A stretch of 64,000 bases of DNA from Absidia repens (taxonomy: Eukaryota > Mucoromycota > Mucoromycetes > Mucorales > Cunninghamellaceae). The stretch spans positions 3,534,001 through 3,598,000 of the forward strand of contig MCGE01000001.1 in NCBI GenBank assembly GCA_002105175.1. The letters are read 5' to 3'. The notes under the pieces were generated by a model, which was not told the DNA's origin, ran no database searches, and saw nothing but the letters and a program-made list of their open reading frames with translations. The position numbers and the translations under genes were made by a program. Below are positions 1 through 11,989 of this stretch, piece by piece (within the stretch, counting starts at the first letter, position 1; the number at the start of each line of letters is the position of its first letter).

Positions 1-1215
1 TGGATGCAATGAACAAAGCTTAGTTTAGTAGTACCCACCTTTTTATTTTATAGTTTTTAGTACACACACACACACCTATATACACACACACATACATACA
101 CACGCAAATTTACAATGATTAGTTTTATACATTATAGATATTTTTTAGACAATAAAGACGTTGGATGATGGTTGATGGATTGATTTTTATTCAATATGAT
201 GATACTCTTCAAATACTGTAGAATGATGTATGATGTGATGTTTAATGAGCTGATGGCAATGGAGGAGCTTCTGTTGGTATTTTGATAACACACAGACTTA
301 GAAAAGAAAATGGACGTATATATATATTTAATCTTTTTGATTTGCAGAAATAAAGAAATAAAAAACGATGATGACTATACTACTTAATTCTACAAATCTA
401 TTTGATGATGATGACAATGATGTTGATGTTGATGATAATAATAATGACGATGATGATGGTGGTGGTGATGACTATTGACAACTATGATACATAAATACAA
501 ATACAAGGACGATGCTGATGATGGGATACTATTGACATTGCGGTGTGATGGGGAAGAACGGGTATAAAGAGTGATGCAAATAAAAAGGATCCAATTTTGG
601 ATGTAACTAGATTGACCAAACAAACAAACAAGAAAAAAAAAGACCCCATGACCAATTAGACACATATATAAATAAATGGCAAAAAAAGAAAGTGCTGCTT
701 ACTATTCTAAATAAAATACACATAAATACATTGCCCCAACGACAAGTACATGGATACAATGTAAAAGGCAAAGACCGATAAATATCAGTAAATGACATCT
801 TTTTCTTATTAAAAAAAAAGGAGATGGGGAAGGGGGGGTAATATCAGCACATATCAATATAAAAAGTAAAAAGAATACGAAAAGGAGAATAAAAAAAAAA
901 GAGCAAAGGTCGTATGTGTGTGCGTGCTGTGATGAATGGGGGGGGGGATGAAGAGCAATGGTGAGAATGGTGGCGTTTGTTGATAATGATGATAAAAAAA
1001 AAAGATGATGGAAAATCGTGACCACGATGTTGATATTGTTGTTGTTGTTGTTGTTGATGATGATGATGTTGGTGAGAATGATGTTGAAAAAAAAAAAAAA
1101 ACAGAAAAATAAAGTAGTCAAATACAAATAAAATACAAAGGAATAGGAATAGGGAGATAGATATAGAAGATAAAGATAGAAAGAGAGGGAGGGCGAATGT
1201 CGTTGTGTATCGTCG
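1..1215. other. Gene-free spacer, simple-sequence rich
   Basis: No convincing coding exon on either strand. It holds a CA-type microsatellite (about 61-107), imperfect GAT/GTT trinucleotide runs (about 402-470 and 1037-1072) and many A runs of 8-14. Translations of these runs give only poly-F, H or N strings. It lies downstream of the minus-strand TBC gene, so part of it is probably 3' untranslated sequence. Confidence 0.6.
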
Positions 1216-2713
1216 TCATAGGTCACTTTCTTCAGACATTTGCCGTTCTAGACTTTCGTGCCGCAAATTGACAGCTTCAGCTATGATCTTTTGTGTTATT
1301 ACAAAAAATAATAAAAAAAAGCAAGGCATCATGTTAATCTATCAGTGATGTATCCTTCATTTTGTTTTTCCCTTTCTATTTACCATTCGCATATTCATAT
1401 TAGGGAGACGTAACAAAACGGTTCTAATTTCAGATTGTTCAAGGTCTTCAAGATTTTCTTTCGCATTTCGAAGAATAGCTGGAGATTGAAAGAAAGAATG
1501 AAAGAAAAAAAAAGGGTTTGGGGTCAATAAGATATGAATCATTTGAAGAGCTTATTTTGTGTTTGTGTTACTTACACAGGCAAATAAAAGGATGGAATTC
1601 CAGTGGGTCGGCAATAGCAAAATAAGCATCTATGAGAAAAGAAAAAAGAAAAAAAAGTGGCAGTGTCTATTAGTCTAATGATCTTCATCAATTAGATTCT
1701 AGTTTCCTTTTTTTTTTTTTTTTTACCCCATAACCGTAACAAGTCATCAAATTGCATTTCCTTGGATAATAGGTTCTGTAACCAAGAGGTCGCCCATTCA
1801 TTCAGATCCACCTCTTCGTCTTCAAAATAGCTACACAAGTCGGGTATCACGTAACGGAAGAGTGTCATAAAGTTGGCCACACGTTCCTTGATTGAATGAT
1901 TGGAATATACATCCTCTATAATCAAAGAAAAAAGATGATCAGTCAAAAATAATCATCATGCCATTTTTTTTTTTTAATACCTATAGCTTTCATCATTCTT
2001 TCAAAACAATAATAGGCATCGCATTCTTTTTCCAAGCAATAGATAAAAGGAGCACATAAAGATACCATGGCAGGAGAGTATTCAATTTCACGATTGGTGT
2101 TCAAGTAAGCCAAGATGACATTTTCAAATTCTTCAGCATAATGCTTGCCTTGTAATTCTCGGACTTTACGTTGGAATCGATTGACTTCACCGCGAATACG
2201 TTTGGCCACGTCAGGATCAGTTTTATCTATTTGGTCATATTCTTCGCTTCGTTCCTTCGTATTACTGAGTTCCTTGGCTACGTCAAATTAAACCAAAAAT
2301 GAGTCATCAAAAAAACAAAAACAAAAAATTAATCGGCTGCGGATGAGATAGGAGAAGAGAAGAGGATGTTGACTTACATCGATCGGCTTGTTGGACGCCT
2401 AAGAGATACTTCCAAACTTCCTATTGATTAACAATAAAACCAAAAACCAAAGACCGCTCTATTAGTATGTAACTTTTTTTTTTTTTGTTCTAACCGAGTT
2501 TTTTTTTTTCTTTACCCCACGAATTTGATGAGGAACCCCTTGACGAGCTAGAATGCGTAACCGATCAAGGTCAACATAGACTTCAGATTGGAGGAGTTCT
2601 TGATAGTCGTTCAGGTTGGATTGTACTTCATCTAGGTCCTGGTCCATATTCATACGAGAGAGTCTATAGCTTTGGTTTTGTATTCTTCCTGGCGGTATAG
2701 AAAGTCGTAACAT
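1216..2713 (-). CDS. TBC (Rab-GAP) domain protein, atypical active site
   Basis: Seven exons: 2713-2516, 2378-2420, 2277-1981, 1915-1727, 1629-1576, 1478-1384 and 1287-1216 (948 nt, 315 aa); every junction keeps frame. The middle matches TBC domains: GVPHQIRGEVWKYLLG near residue 60, SLCAPFIYCLEKECDAYYCF near 152-172 and LLRLWDAYFA near the end. TBC proteins normally stimulate GTP hydrolysis by Rab GTPases in membrane traffic. The arginine-finger motif IxxDxxR reads IRGEVNR (108-114), with E for D and the Arg kept. The glutamine-finger YxQ reads YSP (147-149), so the Gln is absent; GAP activity may be weak or lost. I could not assign a subfamily. The last exon was found from the I-A-E-A-V-N-L-R-H-E continuation. 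The start could instead be the ATG about 57 nt downstream. Confidence 0.8.
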
Positions 2714-4265
2714 TGGCGGTCTTATATAAAGTGGATGGTGGAGGTTTCTTTTTTTTTATATAAAGTGTTTTAAAAATGGAAAAAGGGTATGAAAAAGTTG
2801 GAAGAGAAAAAAAAAAGGGAAAAATAAAAAAACGTTCGAAATAAATGGGAAAAGGGAAAAATATTTTTTGTTGGTAAAAGGGCGGGGCTTTTTTTTTTTT
2901 TTTTGAAGAGGAAAGATCGTCGGTGACTAAAATAAAAAAAGTACCAAGGTGCAAAACAAAAAACAAAAGCAATAAAAAAACACGTTATATAAGGTAGTTG
3001 ACATACATAGGATGTCTCATTGGTACGTTGTTTAGTTTTGATGGGGTAGGAGGGGCACTAAAAAGAAAGAATTGGATTGTAGACTTCACTCTATCTCTCC
3101 AAACATGATTTTTTTCATTCTCCTTCTTTTTTTTTTTATCAAGATTTCCCTAAATGGTCATCCACTGCTATAGGTTCCTTTTTTTAGTCGACAACGAACA
3201 AGCCATCACGTGTACACAAGATGGATAAAATCAAGATGGTGACACTTTTTTTTTTTTTTTTTGTTCAGATGTGTGTATGTGAGTGGTGGTGGTGTGGTGG
3301 TGTGGTGGTGATGATATCACATGAGGGGAAACTTGCCTGTTAGATGAGGTGGCCTGATATAATATCATACAATAAAAAAAAACCTGCTGGCAGGTCGGGG
3401 GTTACACTAGGCTTTTTTATCCGGTGCCGAGGTCGTGCTTTTAAAAATTCAAGCAGATATTGGCAGAATGCCAACCCACACACTACTCCCACTTCTCCTT
3501 ATTCATGATGATGATGATGGGACCAGGGACCTTTTGTTTTATTTTTAATATTGTACTCCTACTACTATTACTACTGTACTAAGTTATCATGATGCACTTC
3601 AGGAAAAAAAAAATAAACACCGAAAGAAAATAGGTGGGTTTAGTCATGGGTTTGAATGATAGTGACAAAGGCCGAATCACTGTAAAGAATGATTTTCTCG
3701 GGAGAGACTGGGTAAATAAATAAAACGTGGGCCTGGGGAGGGGTCGTGAAAAAAAAAAAAAAGATTCATCCGAACGAGTTTATCCAAAAATAAAAGACAC
3801 TTTTATTCGCCGCCGTGTGCTTATCATGCATATTCCTATTTTTTTTTTGAAAGCATGGCGTTGAGCGACCAAGTTTCCCATCGAAATGATGGACCAAAAA
3901 TAAAAAAACAAAATACAAAATAAAAAATCTAGGACGTATATACGTCAAATATTCAGCTCCAAAAATCGATTTTTCCCGTACCGCCATCTAGGATCCATAT
4001 TGACAATCACTTTTTTTTTTCTTCGCTATACCTTCATAAACCGTTGTCGGTTTGAAACTGGTTTTTCGTGACCTAAAATGCTTATCCTCTTGTTCCATGT
4101 TTCTAATCGCCATTGCAACCAAATCCAACTTACAAACTCCGCAGATTTGCGCCTCCAAAAAGGCTATTTTATTTGATTTGCATAGATTTCATGTCAAAAA
4201 AAAAAAAAGTGGAAGCATTATCATTCATTATATGAAAAGAAGAGGCGGTGAGGGCGGGGTTTTCG
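2714..4265. other. Spacer without recognised gene
   Basis: About 1.55 kb between the TBC start and the stop of the small secreted protein. It contains TATATAAG-like sequence just upstream of the TBC ATG, a GTGGTG-rich run (about 3280-3312) and many T and A tracts. Short open frames on both strands look like chance translations. I see no RNA gene. Confidence 0.5.
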
Positions 4266-4466
4266 CTAAATACATTGACCAAGACTTGTAAAATGGAATG
4301 GCACAGGTACGCAGTTGAGATCAGAGCAGCAATCAGAGTTTACAGTGCAATCATTTTGGAATTCTACACATGCTAATACTACACTTGCAAATGAGCATAC
4401 TGTCACTAGAAGAGGGAGACAGAATTTCTTGGTGAAGAAGACAACCATTGATAATGATGAATACAT
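4266..4466 (-). CDS. Small secreted cysteine-rich (knottin-like) protein
   Basis: Single-exon frame of 66 aa from the ATG at 4466, or 60 aa from the in-frame ATG at 4448. The N-terminus is a basic then hydrophobic stretch ending VVLA, a good signal peptide with an A-C cleavage point. The predicted mature part is about 34 aa with six cysteines spaced C-x6-C-x5-CC-x4-C-x12-C. That is the classic inhibitor-cystine-knot pattern (C-C-CC-C-C). Knottin-fold peptides serve as protease inhibitors, antimicrobials, channel blockers or effectors; nothing here says which. It stands alone between the TBC and NIPA genes. The frame could be fortuitous, but a signal peptide plus knot spacing by chance is unlikely. 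A T run precedes the first ATG, so the second ATG may be the true start. Confidence 0.6.
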   Translation of the reverse strand: MYSSLSMVVFFTKKFCLPLLVTVCSFASVVLACVEFQNDCTVNSDCCSDLNCVPVPFHFTSLGQCI

Positions 4467-4709
4467 AAAAAAAAAAAAGGAGCAAGAGACAGATTGCATA
4501 TATTTATATATTCTCATAGTTGTCAATTCAAAATCAACACCATCACCCACAACAATAAACCAAAATAGAGACAAAGATAAAATTTTATTAATATTATATA
4601 CAAATGACAACAAAATGATTGTAAACTAAAAAAAAAAAAAAAAGATGTAATGTGGGAGGGAGGGAAAATAATCATTGCGGTAAAACAAACAAAAGAAAAA
4701 CGAATACAT

Positions 4710-6177
4710 CTAAGATGGAGCTAATAAAGGTGTTGTTTCATTGGCATGAAGTCGTTTTCCAGAAACATAAAGTCGAATTCGGTGCCACCAGTTTTTGTTG
4801 TCGAGCGAAGACGACACAAGGCAAGGTGAAGGAGGAGGAGAAGAAGGTGATTTTGTTGTTGTAGTTGTTGTGGAGGTCGGAGGGATGGTCGATGTTGTTG
4901 CTGGTGTTGAATGAAATGAAATAACCAAGACGCCCCATACCAAGATAGCAATCCCTACTAACACCAGTACCACTTGCCACCAAAAGAGTCGATCCCATTG
5001 ATTATAGTAAACAAGACCGTTGAAAAGACATGACACATTGAATGAGCAAAAATTCAAAGGAACAAGAATGATTGTATCACATAACTGAACACCACGGTTC
5101 AAATAGTATAACTATATAATACATATATAAAAGCCATGAGTACCATTTCCCCCTCCTTAGCCTCGCCCCCTTTTTTCTTCTTCTTCTTTTGCCTCGTCCT
5201 TACCTGTAACACTGCAGTGAAGATCAACGCAAGCACAAGGATCCACGTCAAGGGATAGATGAATTGATTTTCCCCGTGAAAAACCGTCAAGATTAGTAAT
5301 TCCAATCCACTCTTTGCAAATAACATGGCCTGACTACTAATATTGGCTCCAAATATACCGTAACTAAAATACAACAACGCCGCGCCGTACCAACCAGTCA
5401 ATAGATTAGTCTCTCCTCATATATAACCCTTCTTTTGCACCATCATATATAAGCCTTTTTTTTTTTTTTTTTTTTTTTTTTTACCTAATCCCTAGCCACA
5501 TTTTGAGGTCAGGGTACTTGATTTGCCAGTGCGTGTTCCTTTCAAGTCCATATTCCGTTAGATGTGTCGTCAATAAACCAAAACAGGTACAGAATTCCAC
5601 CAAGGTAAAATAAATCACAAACGAAGGTCGTTTATAAAGTTGAATCAAATCTTGCAATGTATGATTAGGTTCCGGGACCACGCCAAAACCAGCAACTAGC
5701 ATAGCACCTAGGACGATGAACGTTGTACCTACACAAGGAAAAAAGAAATAGGATGAATAAGCCTGCAGCAGCAATAGCAATAATAGCAATAACTGTGATG
5801 CCACCAATTTTTCCCACTTCCCACTCTCCCCCCCACCCCTTACCCATGATGGTTCTTGTTGCAAAAGGATCACCCAGGACAAGTCGTGCAAAGATGGCAT
5901 TAAACACAAGACCAATGGCACCGACAGGCGCCAAGATCACAATAGGAAGATACCCAATGGTACAAGTAGATCCGACCAAATTACTGAGTGTGTAGATGAG
6001 AAACCCCGTGACCCATAATGGCCGTTTGAAGGAGGGGACGGCGGGTTGTTCCAGATGAGACCGTCGTTGTAACGAAATCCCAAGGGCTTGAGTCATGCTG
6101 GCCAGCAGCGCAACCATTAACGGCATCAAGATTTCTTTGTTGTTGTCACCCAACATGCGTAAGAACTCCACCATCAT
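4710..6177 (-). CDS. NIPA-family (DUF803) magnesium transporter
   Basis: Four exons: 6177-5844, 5728-5485, 5363-5204 and 5084-4710 (1113 nt, 370 aa). The protein is mostly hydrophobic with about nine predicted membrane spans. It carries NIPA landmarks: ALGISLQRRSHLE after span 1, VGSTCTIGYLPIVILAPVGA, then VFNAIFARLVLGDPF and AKSGLELL. NIPA proteins move Mg2+ (and sometimes other divalent cations) across plasma or endosomal membranes. The exon 3 acceptor (TTTTAG at 5364-5369) was chosen because upstream AGs put stops in frame and because it gives the NIPA-like join LGI-SYGIFGAN. The C-terminal tail is T/S/P-rich and cytosolic. The ATG at 6177 is followed directly by a second one. Confidence 0.85.
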
Positions 6178-6690
6178 ATATAGGTAGATAGATATGGGGT
6201 ATAATACAAAAAAAAAAAAAAAAAAAAGAAAGGATGGAAAAGGAACGAACGACAGAAAGGTGAAGAAAGATGAAGGGGGAAAGAGGATATATAAAATGTG
6301 CTGGATGTGTGTGTGTGGAAGGGAAAAGAAGACAAGGGATGAAGATCGATAGAGGTAAAAAAAAAAAAAAAAAAAAAAAAAAGAAGAGAATTAATACCCA
6401 AAAAAAAAAAGCACCGATAATTTATTTTTAGGAGACAAAAAAAAAAAAAAAGATAAAAATAAAAGAGCAGCAACTTCCAAAATCCGGCAATTAAAAAAAA
6501 ATTATATGTAATGTATATTTCAAAGAAACATGAAGGTATTTACAGTTTATTGAACAAAGAAGGGGGAGGAGGGAAACAAAGGAGAAGGAGGAGAAGGGTT
6601 GAGAGTAGGCAATGACCATGGAATAAAAATGTATATAAACTAATCAAACTAATAAACTAAAAAACGGACAACTAAACCAATCCATTAGAC
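6178..6690. other. Spacer with A runs
   Basis: Between the NIPA start and the Def1-like stop, both on the minus strand. It contains long A tracts (about 6209-6227, 6357-6382 and 6436-6450) and purine-rich sequence. On the minus strand these are T-rich promoter-type tracts for NIPA. No gene seen. Confidence 0.5.
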
Positions 6691-9665
6691 CTAATGCCAA
6701 TAAAGAGTTTGTTGTTGAGGTTGCTGTGTTTGTCGAGTAGGATACCCAGTGTTTGGTAAACTAGGATTATATGGCTGCTGCTGTTGCTGCTGCTGCTGTT
6801 GTTGTTGTTGTTGATATAAGAATGGCTGTTGTTGCTGATGTTGATATTGTTGATACTGAGGTTGATAGTTCCCTTGTGTCATGACTGGTTGCTGTTGTTG
6901 TTGTTGTGGTTGTTGTTGATATGGTTGTTGTTGTTGTTGCATAGGTTGACCTGTTTTATCAAATCCATTCATCATCACAGAGTCTTTGTTGACTTGAACA
7001 CCCCCAGCATTGCCATTCGCCATGGTTTGCACTTGCTGTTGTTGCTGTGAGTTCATATTTCCTCCATTAACAAGATAATTTTGCATGTGAGGTAAAGTGT
7101 TGTTGGATGGTTGATATTGCCTGCTATCGTACATTAATCCTTGTGTTGAGGTTGCTCCGTTTGAATGCAGCATGCTGGCGTTGTCATCATAAGTGGTCTG
7201 TTGATTGGTATAATCTTGATAAACAGAGTTGCCTGGTTTTCCATACATTGGGTAAGCACTTGCAGCAGTATTCATATAGACGACTTGGGGTTGTTTTTGA
7301 GCAGATTGAGGTTGTTGAGGTTGGGGTTGTTGCTGGGGTTGTTGAGGTTGAGGTTGGGGTTGCTGTTGAGGTTGCATTTGTTGAGGTTGAGGTTGCTGTT
7401 GAGGTAATGGTTGTTGTGGTTGATACTGTTGCTGAGGAGTAGGCTGTTGTTGTTGTTGATACCCGGTTTGTTGATAACTTTGGTACTGGTTTGGCATATA
7501 ATAATAGGAATAATAACCACCAGTATTTCCACCACCATACATGCCAGCTTGAGGTTGTTGAGGCATTTGCATAACAGGTGTAGATGAAGTACTGCCCATC
7601 ATACCAAGTGTCGTAGGTGAAGGGGCCATACCGTCTTGTACGTTGTTGAATTTGCCTCGACCATATAAATGAGCATTACCAATAGATGGTGACTGAGTGT
7701 AACCGCTAGGATCATAATAGTTCTACCAAAAGAAACATACAAGTGAGTAATTTGTCTATAATTTTACTCTAGATACTTACCATTGGACGTTGGCCATCAG
7801 AATTGTAATAATCAGGCATCGTGACCATACCAGGGTTGGTGAAACCATGCAGTTGACCGTTTCCAGGCATAGGGTTAGGTGCATAGGGAATATACGAAGC
7901 AGTGTGAATGTCGGTTGATAATTGTTGCTGTGTTTGAGGTTGAGGTTGGAAAGTTTGGAGATAGGGTTGAGTTGGAGGCTGTTGAATATGTTGTTGCTGT
8001 TGTTGTTGTTGAGGTTCTTGTTGAGGTTGAGGTTGGTGATATACAGTAGCATCCGGTGCTTTTGGGACTTGGGGACTGATGGTTGTCGCGTTTGCGGATG
8101 ATGATGTTACATTTGTTGGAATGGCAGCAGATGGTGCGGGCACAGGTGTCACTGTGGCAGTGGTGATGGCTTCTTTTTCGTTTTCTTCGTGGGGTTGTTG
8201 CTGTAGGAGAGGTTCGGCTTGCTTTTCTTCTTCTTGTTCAGGGATAGGTTGTTCTTCACCATTCGCCAAGTTGAGACTACCAAATTGTAAGCTGACGTTT
8301 TCCAATCCAGATCCATGACCGCCACCAGGTAAGACAACAGGTTCGTCTTGTTTCAGTCGACGGACAGGTACTTTTCGGAATGCCATATGTTGTTGTTGAG
8401 ATTCTTGTGATTGTTCAGTGCCTGCGGCTGCTAGTTCGTTTGTTTCTTCTTCTGCTAGGATAGATGGTTTGTCATCATCATCATCATTGTTGTTGTTGTT
8501 GTTCGTTTCTTTTGTTGTATCATCCACTTCTTGTTGTTCAATATCCGCCGTCACTGTCGCCGCCACATCATCGTCATTCTTCGCTTGTTCCACCAGGCCA
8601 CCTGATTCACTGGGCCCAGCAGCTATTATTGTTGATGGGTCTAACGAATCTTCCGTCGTGTCGTGTTTGTGATCATCACCATAGTCCGTTGTCTTTTTAT
8701 TGTCATTCTCCGTTATGTTGGTTGTTGTTGGTTCTGGTACTAGTTCTGGTACGGGTACTGGTTCTGGTTCTGGTTCTGGTACCTGTGGACCTCTATATGA
8801 TGGTTTATAAAAGAAAGATGTTGACATTAAGATACATTGCTTTTTTTTTTTTTTTTTTTTTTTTTTTGTATGTGTGTGTGTTAAGAATAATAAATGATCA
8901 TCACTTACTTTAATATACTAGCCCATGATGGTTTCTTTTCTTCTTCTTTTTCGACAGGTTTGATAGGTTCTTCGGTTTCTTTTTTGTTGCGATGGGTTTT
9001 GTCACCGAATTTTACCCCTAAGCAAAAGAAATATGATGCAATTAGTGATATAGTCCATCAAGGTTGTCACTACCTTAAGAAACCAACTTACGGGATCTCC
9101 CATTCCTTGATTTTGCTCCACGAGGGATATCTAATAATAATAAAAATGTGAGTTCTTGTTTGCTAGCATCGAGAACAAAAACAACAAGTATGATATAGCC
9201 TTGATCCTTTTGCTATTTATGATTCACATTGTATCTTACCTCGATTTCCGTTTTGCCCGTCATTCTTCTTCGTCGTATTATTGTTGTTGATAGGACCACC
9301 TGTAGATTGCTGTTTCTGCTGAGGTTTCGACTTTTTGGTTTTAACCTGATCCCATTGATTAGTGTGACCTAGATATATAATTATACGTATTCGTCAGTAT
9401 GCGTCATAACTAGGTTAACGCAATCATCAAAAAAAAAACAAAGCCTACCTTCCATAATACGACCAATAGTTAGTTCCAGATCACCATTAGCTTCGTGTAT
9501 AGCAGCCACAAGATCTTCTTGACTCCAACCAGGGAATAATTCACGTAATGTCGGTAACTGTTGGCGATATAGGATTTTCAAGGTCTTGAAGTCATTTCCG
9601 TTATTGTTGTTGGTATGGTTGTTGTTCTTGGGTGGACGTCTTGATGAGCCAGTATGAGTAGGCAT
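6691..9665 (-). CDS. DEF1: Def1-like CUE-domain, Q-rich protein (RNAPII degradation factor type)
   Basis: Six exons: 9665-9449, 9368-9240, 9130-9092, 9017-8909, 8792-7781 and 7722-6691 (2538 nt, 845 aa). An N-terminal CUE domain (about 34-74, LFPGWSQEDLVAAIHEANG) is followed by MEGHTNQWDQVKTKKSK, the junction seen in yeast Def1. A basic RG-rich linker and a PSWASIL segment come next. The rest is low-complexity: E/P repeats, then long Q/P/N-rich stretches ending in a Q-rich C-terminus. In yeast, Def1 binds ubiquitin machinery through CUE and promotes ubiquitylation of stalled RNA polymerase II; its Q-rich tail is proteasome-processed and aggregation-prone. The same role here is inference from domain order, since the tail cannot be aligned by eye. 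Confidence 0.8.
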
Positions 9666-10117
9666 CTTTTGTGTGTAGTAGATAGATATGGATGGTGTCG
9701 CAAGAGCTAATGTTGGCTTTTTTCTTTTTTGTTTAGAATGAATAGAATAAATATATATGAAAAATGATAGAATAAGGATAAAGCTATGAAGAAAAGAAAA
9801 AAAAAAAAAAAAAAAAGAAAAAAAAAGAAAAAAGGAAGAAAAATAAAAAAAAACAATTGGGGGTGCAAAGAAAAGTTCAAATCCAGCGTATTTTATTTCA
9901 GTCAACCCGCCCAATCAAGTGGCTTGGAATTCCAATTTCCCCCCTTTTTTTGACAACCTCCCCCACAACCAGCACACTATTCAGAAGACATACATATAGA
10001 TCAAAACAGTAATGAAGAGTGACGGGATAACGTATATATTTACATATATATCTTTATTTGATCAGTTATGCCAGTATAAATACTAAAAAAAAGGGGTGCA
10101 ACTAAACTGGTATAAAT
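9666..10117. other. Spacer upstream of the Def1-like gene
   Basis: Holds a long A-rich stretch (about 9794-9855; T-rich on the coding strand) typical of promoters in this window, and the 3' side of the next minus-strand gene. No gene seen. Confidence 0.5.
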
Positions 10118-11391
10118 CTATTCTACATAGACTTGATTGACCAAAGGAGAGCGCAACCGGCCGTCACCGCAAATAAAAGGATCCTTCCGCCTAGGTAAAA
10201 AGCCACGAGGTCGTAGAGGAGAGATGAGTTTTCGATGTCGCATCATATTCAATTCACATGAAATAATTCGTAGATGGTCAGAATTGTATCGGGTATCACG
10301 TTTGTAGGTGTTGGTTTCAGCATTAAAGCGAGGCTGGGTTGTGGCTTCTGATCGGCGTCGTTGATTTCCTGGTTTTGGCGGTGGCGGTGGCATGGGAATC
10401 AAATGATCAGGGATCCGTCGTTTGTTGTTTTCTTTTTTGTAGTGTACCAATGATTGCCGTAATCGACTGATTGTTTGTAACCATCTTATTTGTTGCACAT
10501 GATCAGTCGTGGTCGAAGATAGCGGTGGTAGTGATGATGATGATAGATTGCCGTCAGTATCCTCATCAGAGAGAATAAAAGGAGTGGTGGTGGTGGATAA
10601 TGATGGTATCTGCGCATTTGTTGTGGATGAGATCGAATGACGTCTAACAAAAGGGGGCTTCGTGATTTCTTTCTTTTCTTGAGCAGGTAGAGGTGGGGAT
10701 GTTGGCGGAGTGATGATGTCGATATTTGGTGGTAGACGTGTGGCTTTCAATCTACTTGTCAACGCTGCAATTTCATGTTGTTGGTTAACAGATGAAGGGT
10801 CGCTGAGTGAGGCAGGTGGCGTATGTAAAGGTAAAACGTCAGAAAAAAAGTCAATCGATAAGAAGTTACGCAAAGGCGACTGCTGGACCTATTCGAAAAA
10901 AGAAAAAAAATGCATGTCGGTAAGTCAATCCTACCCTTACCCCTCCCCCTACCCGAAAAGTTCCCACCCACTACTACCATAACTACCACTATTAGTGCTA
11001 CTATTAGTGCTACTATTAGTACTACTATTAGTACTACTGCTACAATTCCACACTATATCCCTCCCAACAATAGATAAAGCTTGTCAAAGTTGGTTTTTTT
11101 TTGTCTTACCAAGTCTTCTTCATCAGGTAAACTTTCTTTGCTGTCCACTACAATCCAGTCTTCGACATGGGACATTCGTCTTGCGGCAGGAGCAGGCAAT
11201 GGTGTTCTAGTTGGTATCGGCAGGACCTTCTTCTTCTTTTTCTTGTTTTGCTTCTTCGCCAATGGAGGGATTTCACCATACACTTTAGGTGCTTGGGCGG
11301 CCATATGCTTGATAATTTTCTTGTACGACAAGGACATATTATCGTGTGAGTTTGACCATAACGATGTAGACATTTGTAGATAATGGTACAA
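10118..11391 (-). CDS. Unknown protein with conserved-looking basic C-terminus
   Basis: Two exons, 11391-11110 and 10888-10118 (1053 nt, 350 aa), joined in phase 0. I do not recognise the family. The N-terminal exon has a lysine run and a short acidic end. The middle is S/T/P-rich and probably disordered, with P-rich patches (PPTSPPLPAQ, PMPPPPPKPG). The last 55 residues are dense and charged (RIISCELNMMRHRKLISPLR, then RGFLPRRKDPF) and look like the part under selection. No membrane segment or signal peptide. An in-frame ATG six codons downstream is an alternative start. Confidence 0.65.
10984..11042. repeat. 12-nt tandem repeat inside an intron
   Basis: About 4.5 copies of a TACTATTAGTGC-type unit, drifting to TACTATTAGTAC, within the single intron (10889-11109) of the unknown minus-strand gene. 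Sequence-level observation only. Confidence 0.8.
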
Positions 11392-11407
11392 TAATAGTAA
11401 TAATAAA

Positions 11408-11452
11408 AGAGAGAAAGAGAGAGAGAGAGAGAGATAGAGAGAGGAGAGAATG
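11408..11452. repeat. GA-rich microsatellite
   Basis: A run of GAGAGA interrupted by A and T, directly upstream of the ATG of the unknown gene (CT-rich on its coding strand). Such CT tracts near start sites can act as promoter elements; here that is only positional inference. Confidence 0.7.
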
Positions 11453-11578
11453 GAAAAAGGAAGGAACAGTGTTTATTGTGAAATATATACAAAAGGGCAA
11501 ATAAAAAAAAATAACAAAAAAAAAAAAATGGACGAAACATAAAAATAAAATGGTTTAAAAAACCGCGTGATCATCCCG

Positions 11579-11989
11579 TCAATTCTTGCGCCAAGCACGA
11601 TAACTTGAAGGGGAGCCACCACCAAGAGCGGAGGGAGGAGGAGTATGGTCAACATAAGCCAAAGCAGGATCGATAGGAGCTTCATAAGAAGCATAAAGCA
11701 CCACCCCGATAACAAGAGCAAGCCCAGCTGCCAGGGACCTTTGGGTATACAGTTTGGTATTTACTTGAGTGTGTTGGTGGAACGGCGATGATCGCTGAAC
11801 CAGCTGATGATGGTGATGTTTATGTTTAGTGAGTTGTTCGTAAGCGCCAGTAATTTCAGTAAAGTCTCGTTGTTTGTGTTGCCCTACAATATCCGGGTGA
11901 TAAGACTTGCACAGTTGAAGATATCGTCTTTTGATTTCTTTATTTGTTGCAAATCGGCCAACGCCAAGTACATCGTATGGATTCTTCAT
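11579..11989 (-). CDS. Small membrane J-domain (DnaJ-like) protein
   Basis: Uninterrupted frame of 136 aa. A J domain opens the protein (residues 3-57: PYDVLGVGRFATNKEIKRRY), with the invariant HPD at 31-33 and a helix IV-like FTEITGAYEQL. A His-rich linker leads to one predicted membrane span (about 85-102, SLAAGLALVIGVVLYASY), then a short tail. J domains recruit and stimulate Hsp70 through HPD. The small size, single C-terminal anchor and lack of G/F or zinc domains fit a type III J-protein of mitochondria or ER; the compartment is not resolved. It is transcribed divergently from the GFA-domain gene. Confidence 0.85.
   Translation of the reverse strand: MKNPYDVLGVGRFATNKEIKRRYLQLCKSYHPDIVGQHKQRDFTEITGAYEQLTKHKHHHHQLVQRSSPFHQHTQVNTKLYTQRSLAAGLALVIGVVLYASYEAPIDPALAYVDHTPPPSALGGGSPSSYRAWRKN

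Noticed and set aside
6829..8913. Plus-strand open frames opposite the Def1-like gene
   Set aside because: Leu/Val/Ser-rich strings are the antisense of CAA/CAG-rich codons; the minus-strand gene explains them.
9381..9914. 177-aa minus-strand frame extending upstream of the Def1-like start
   Set aside because: The extra N-terminal part is poly-F/S from a homopolymer tract; the ATG at 9665 is the plausible start.
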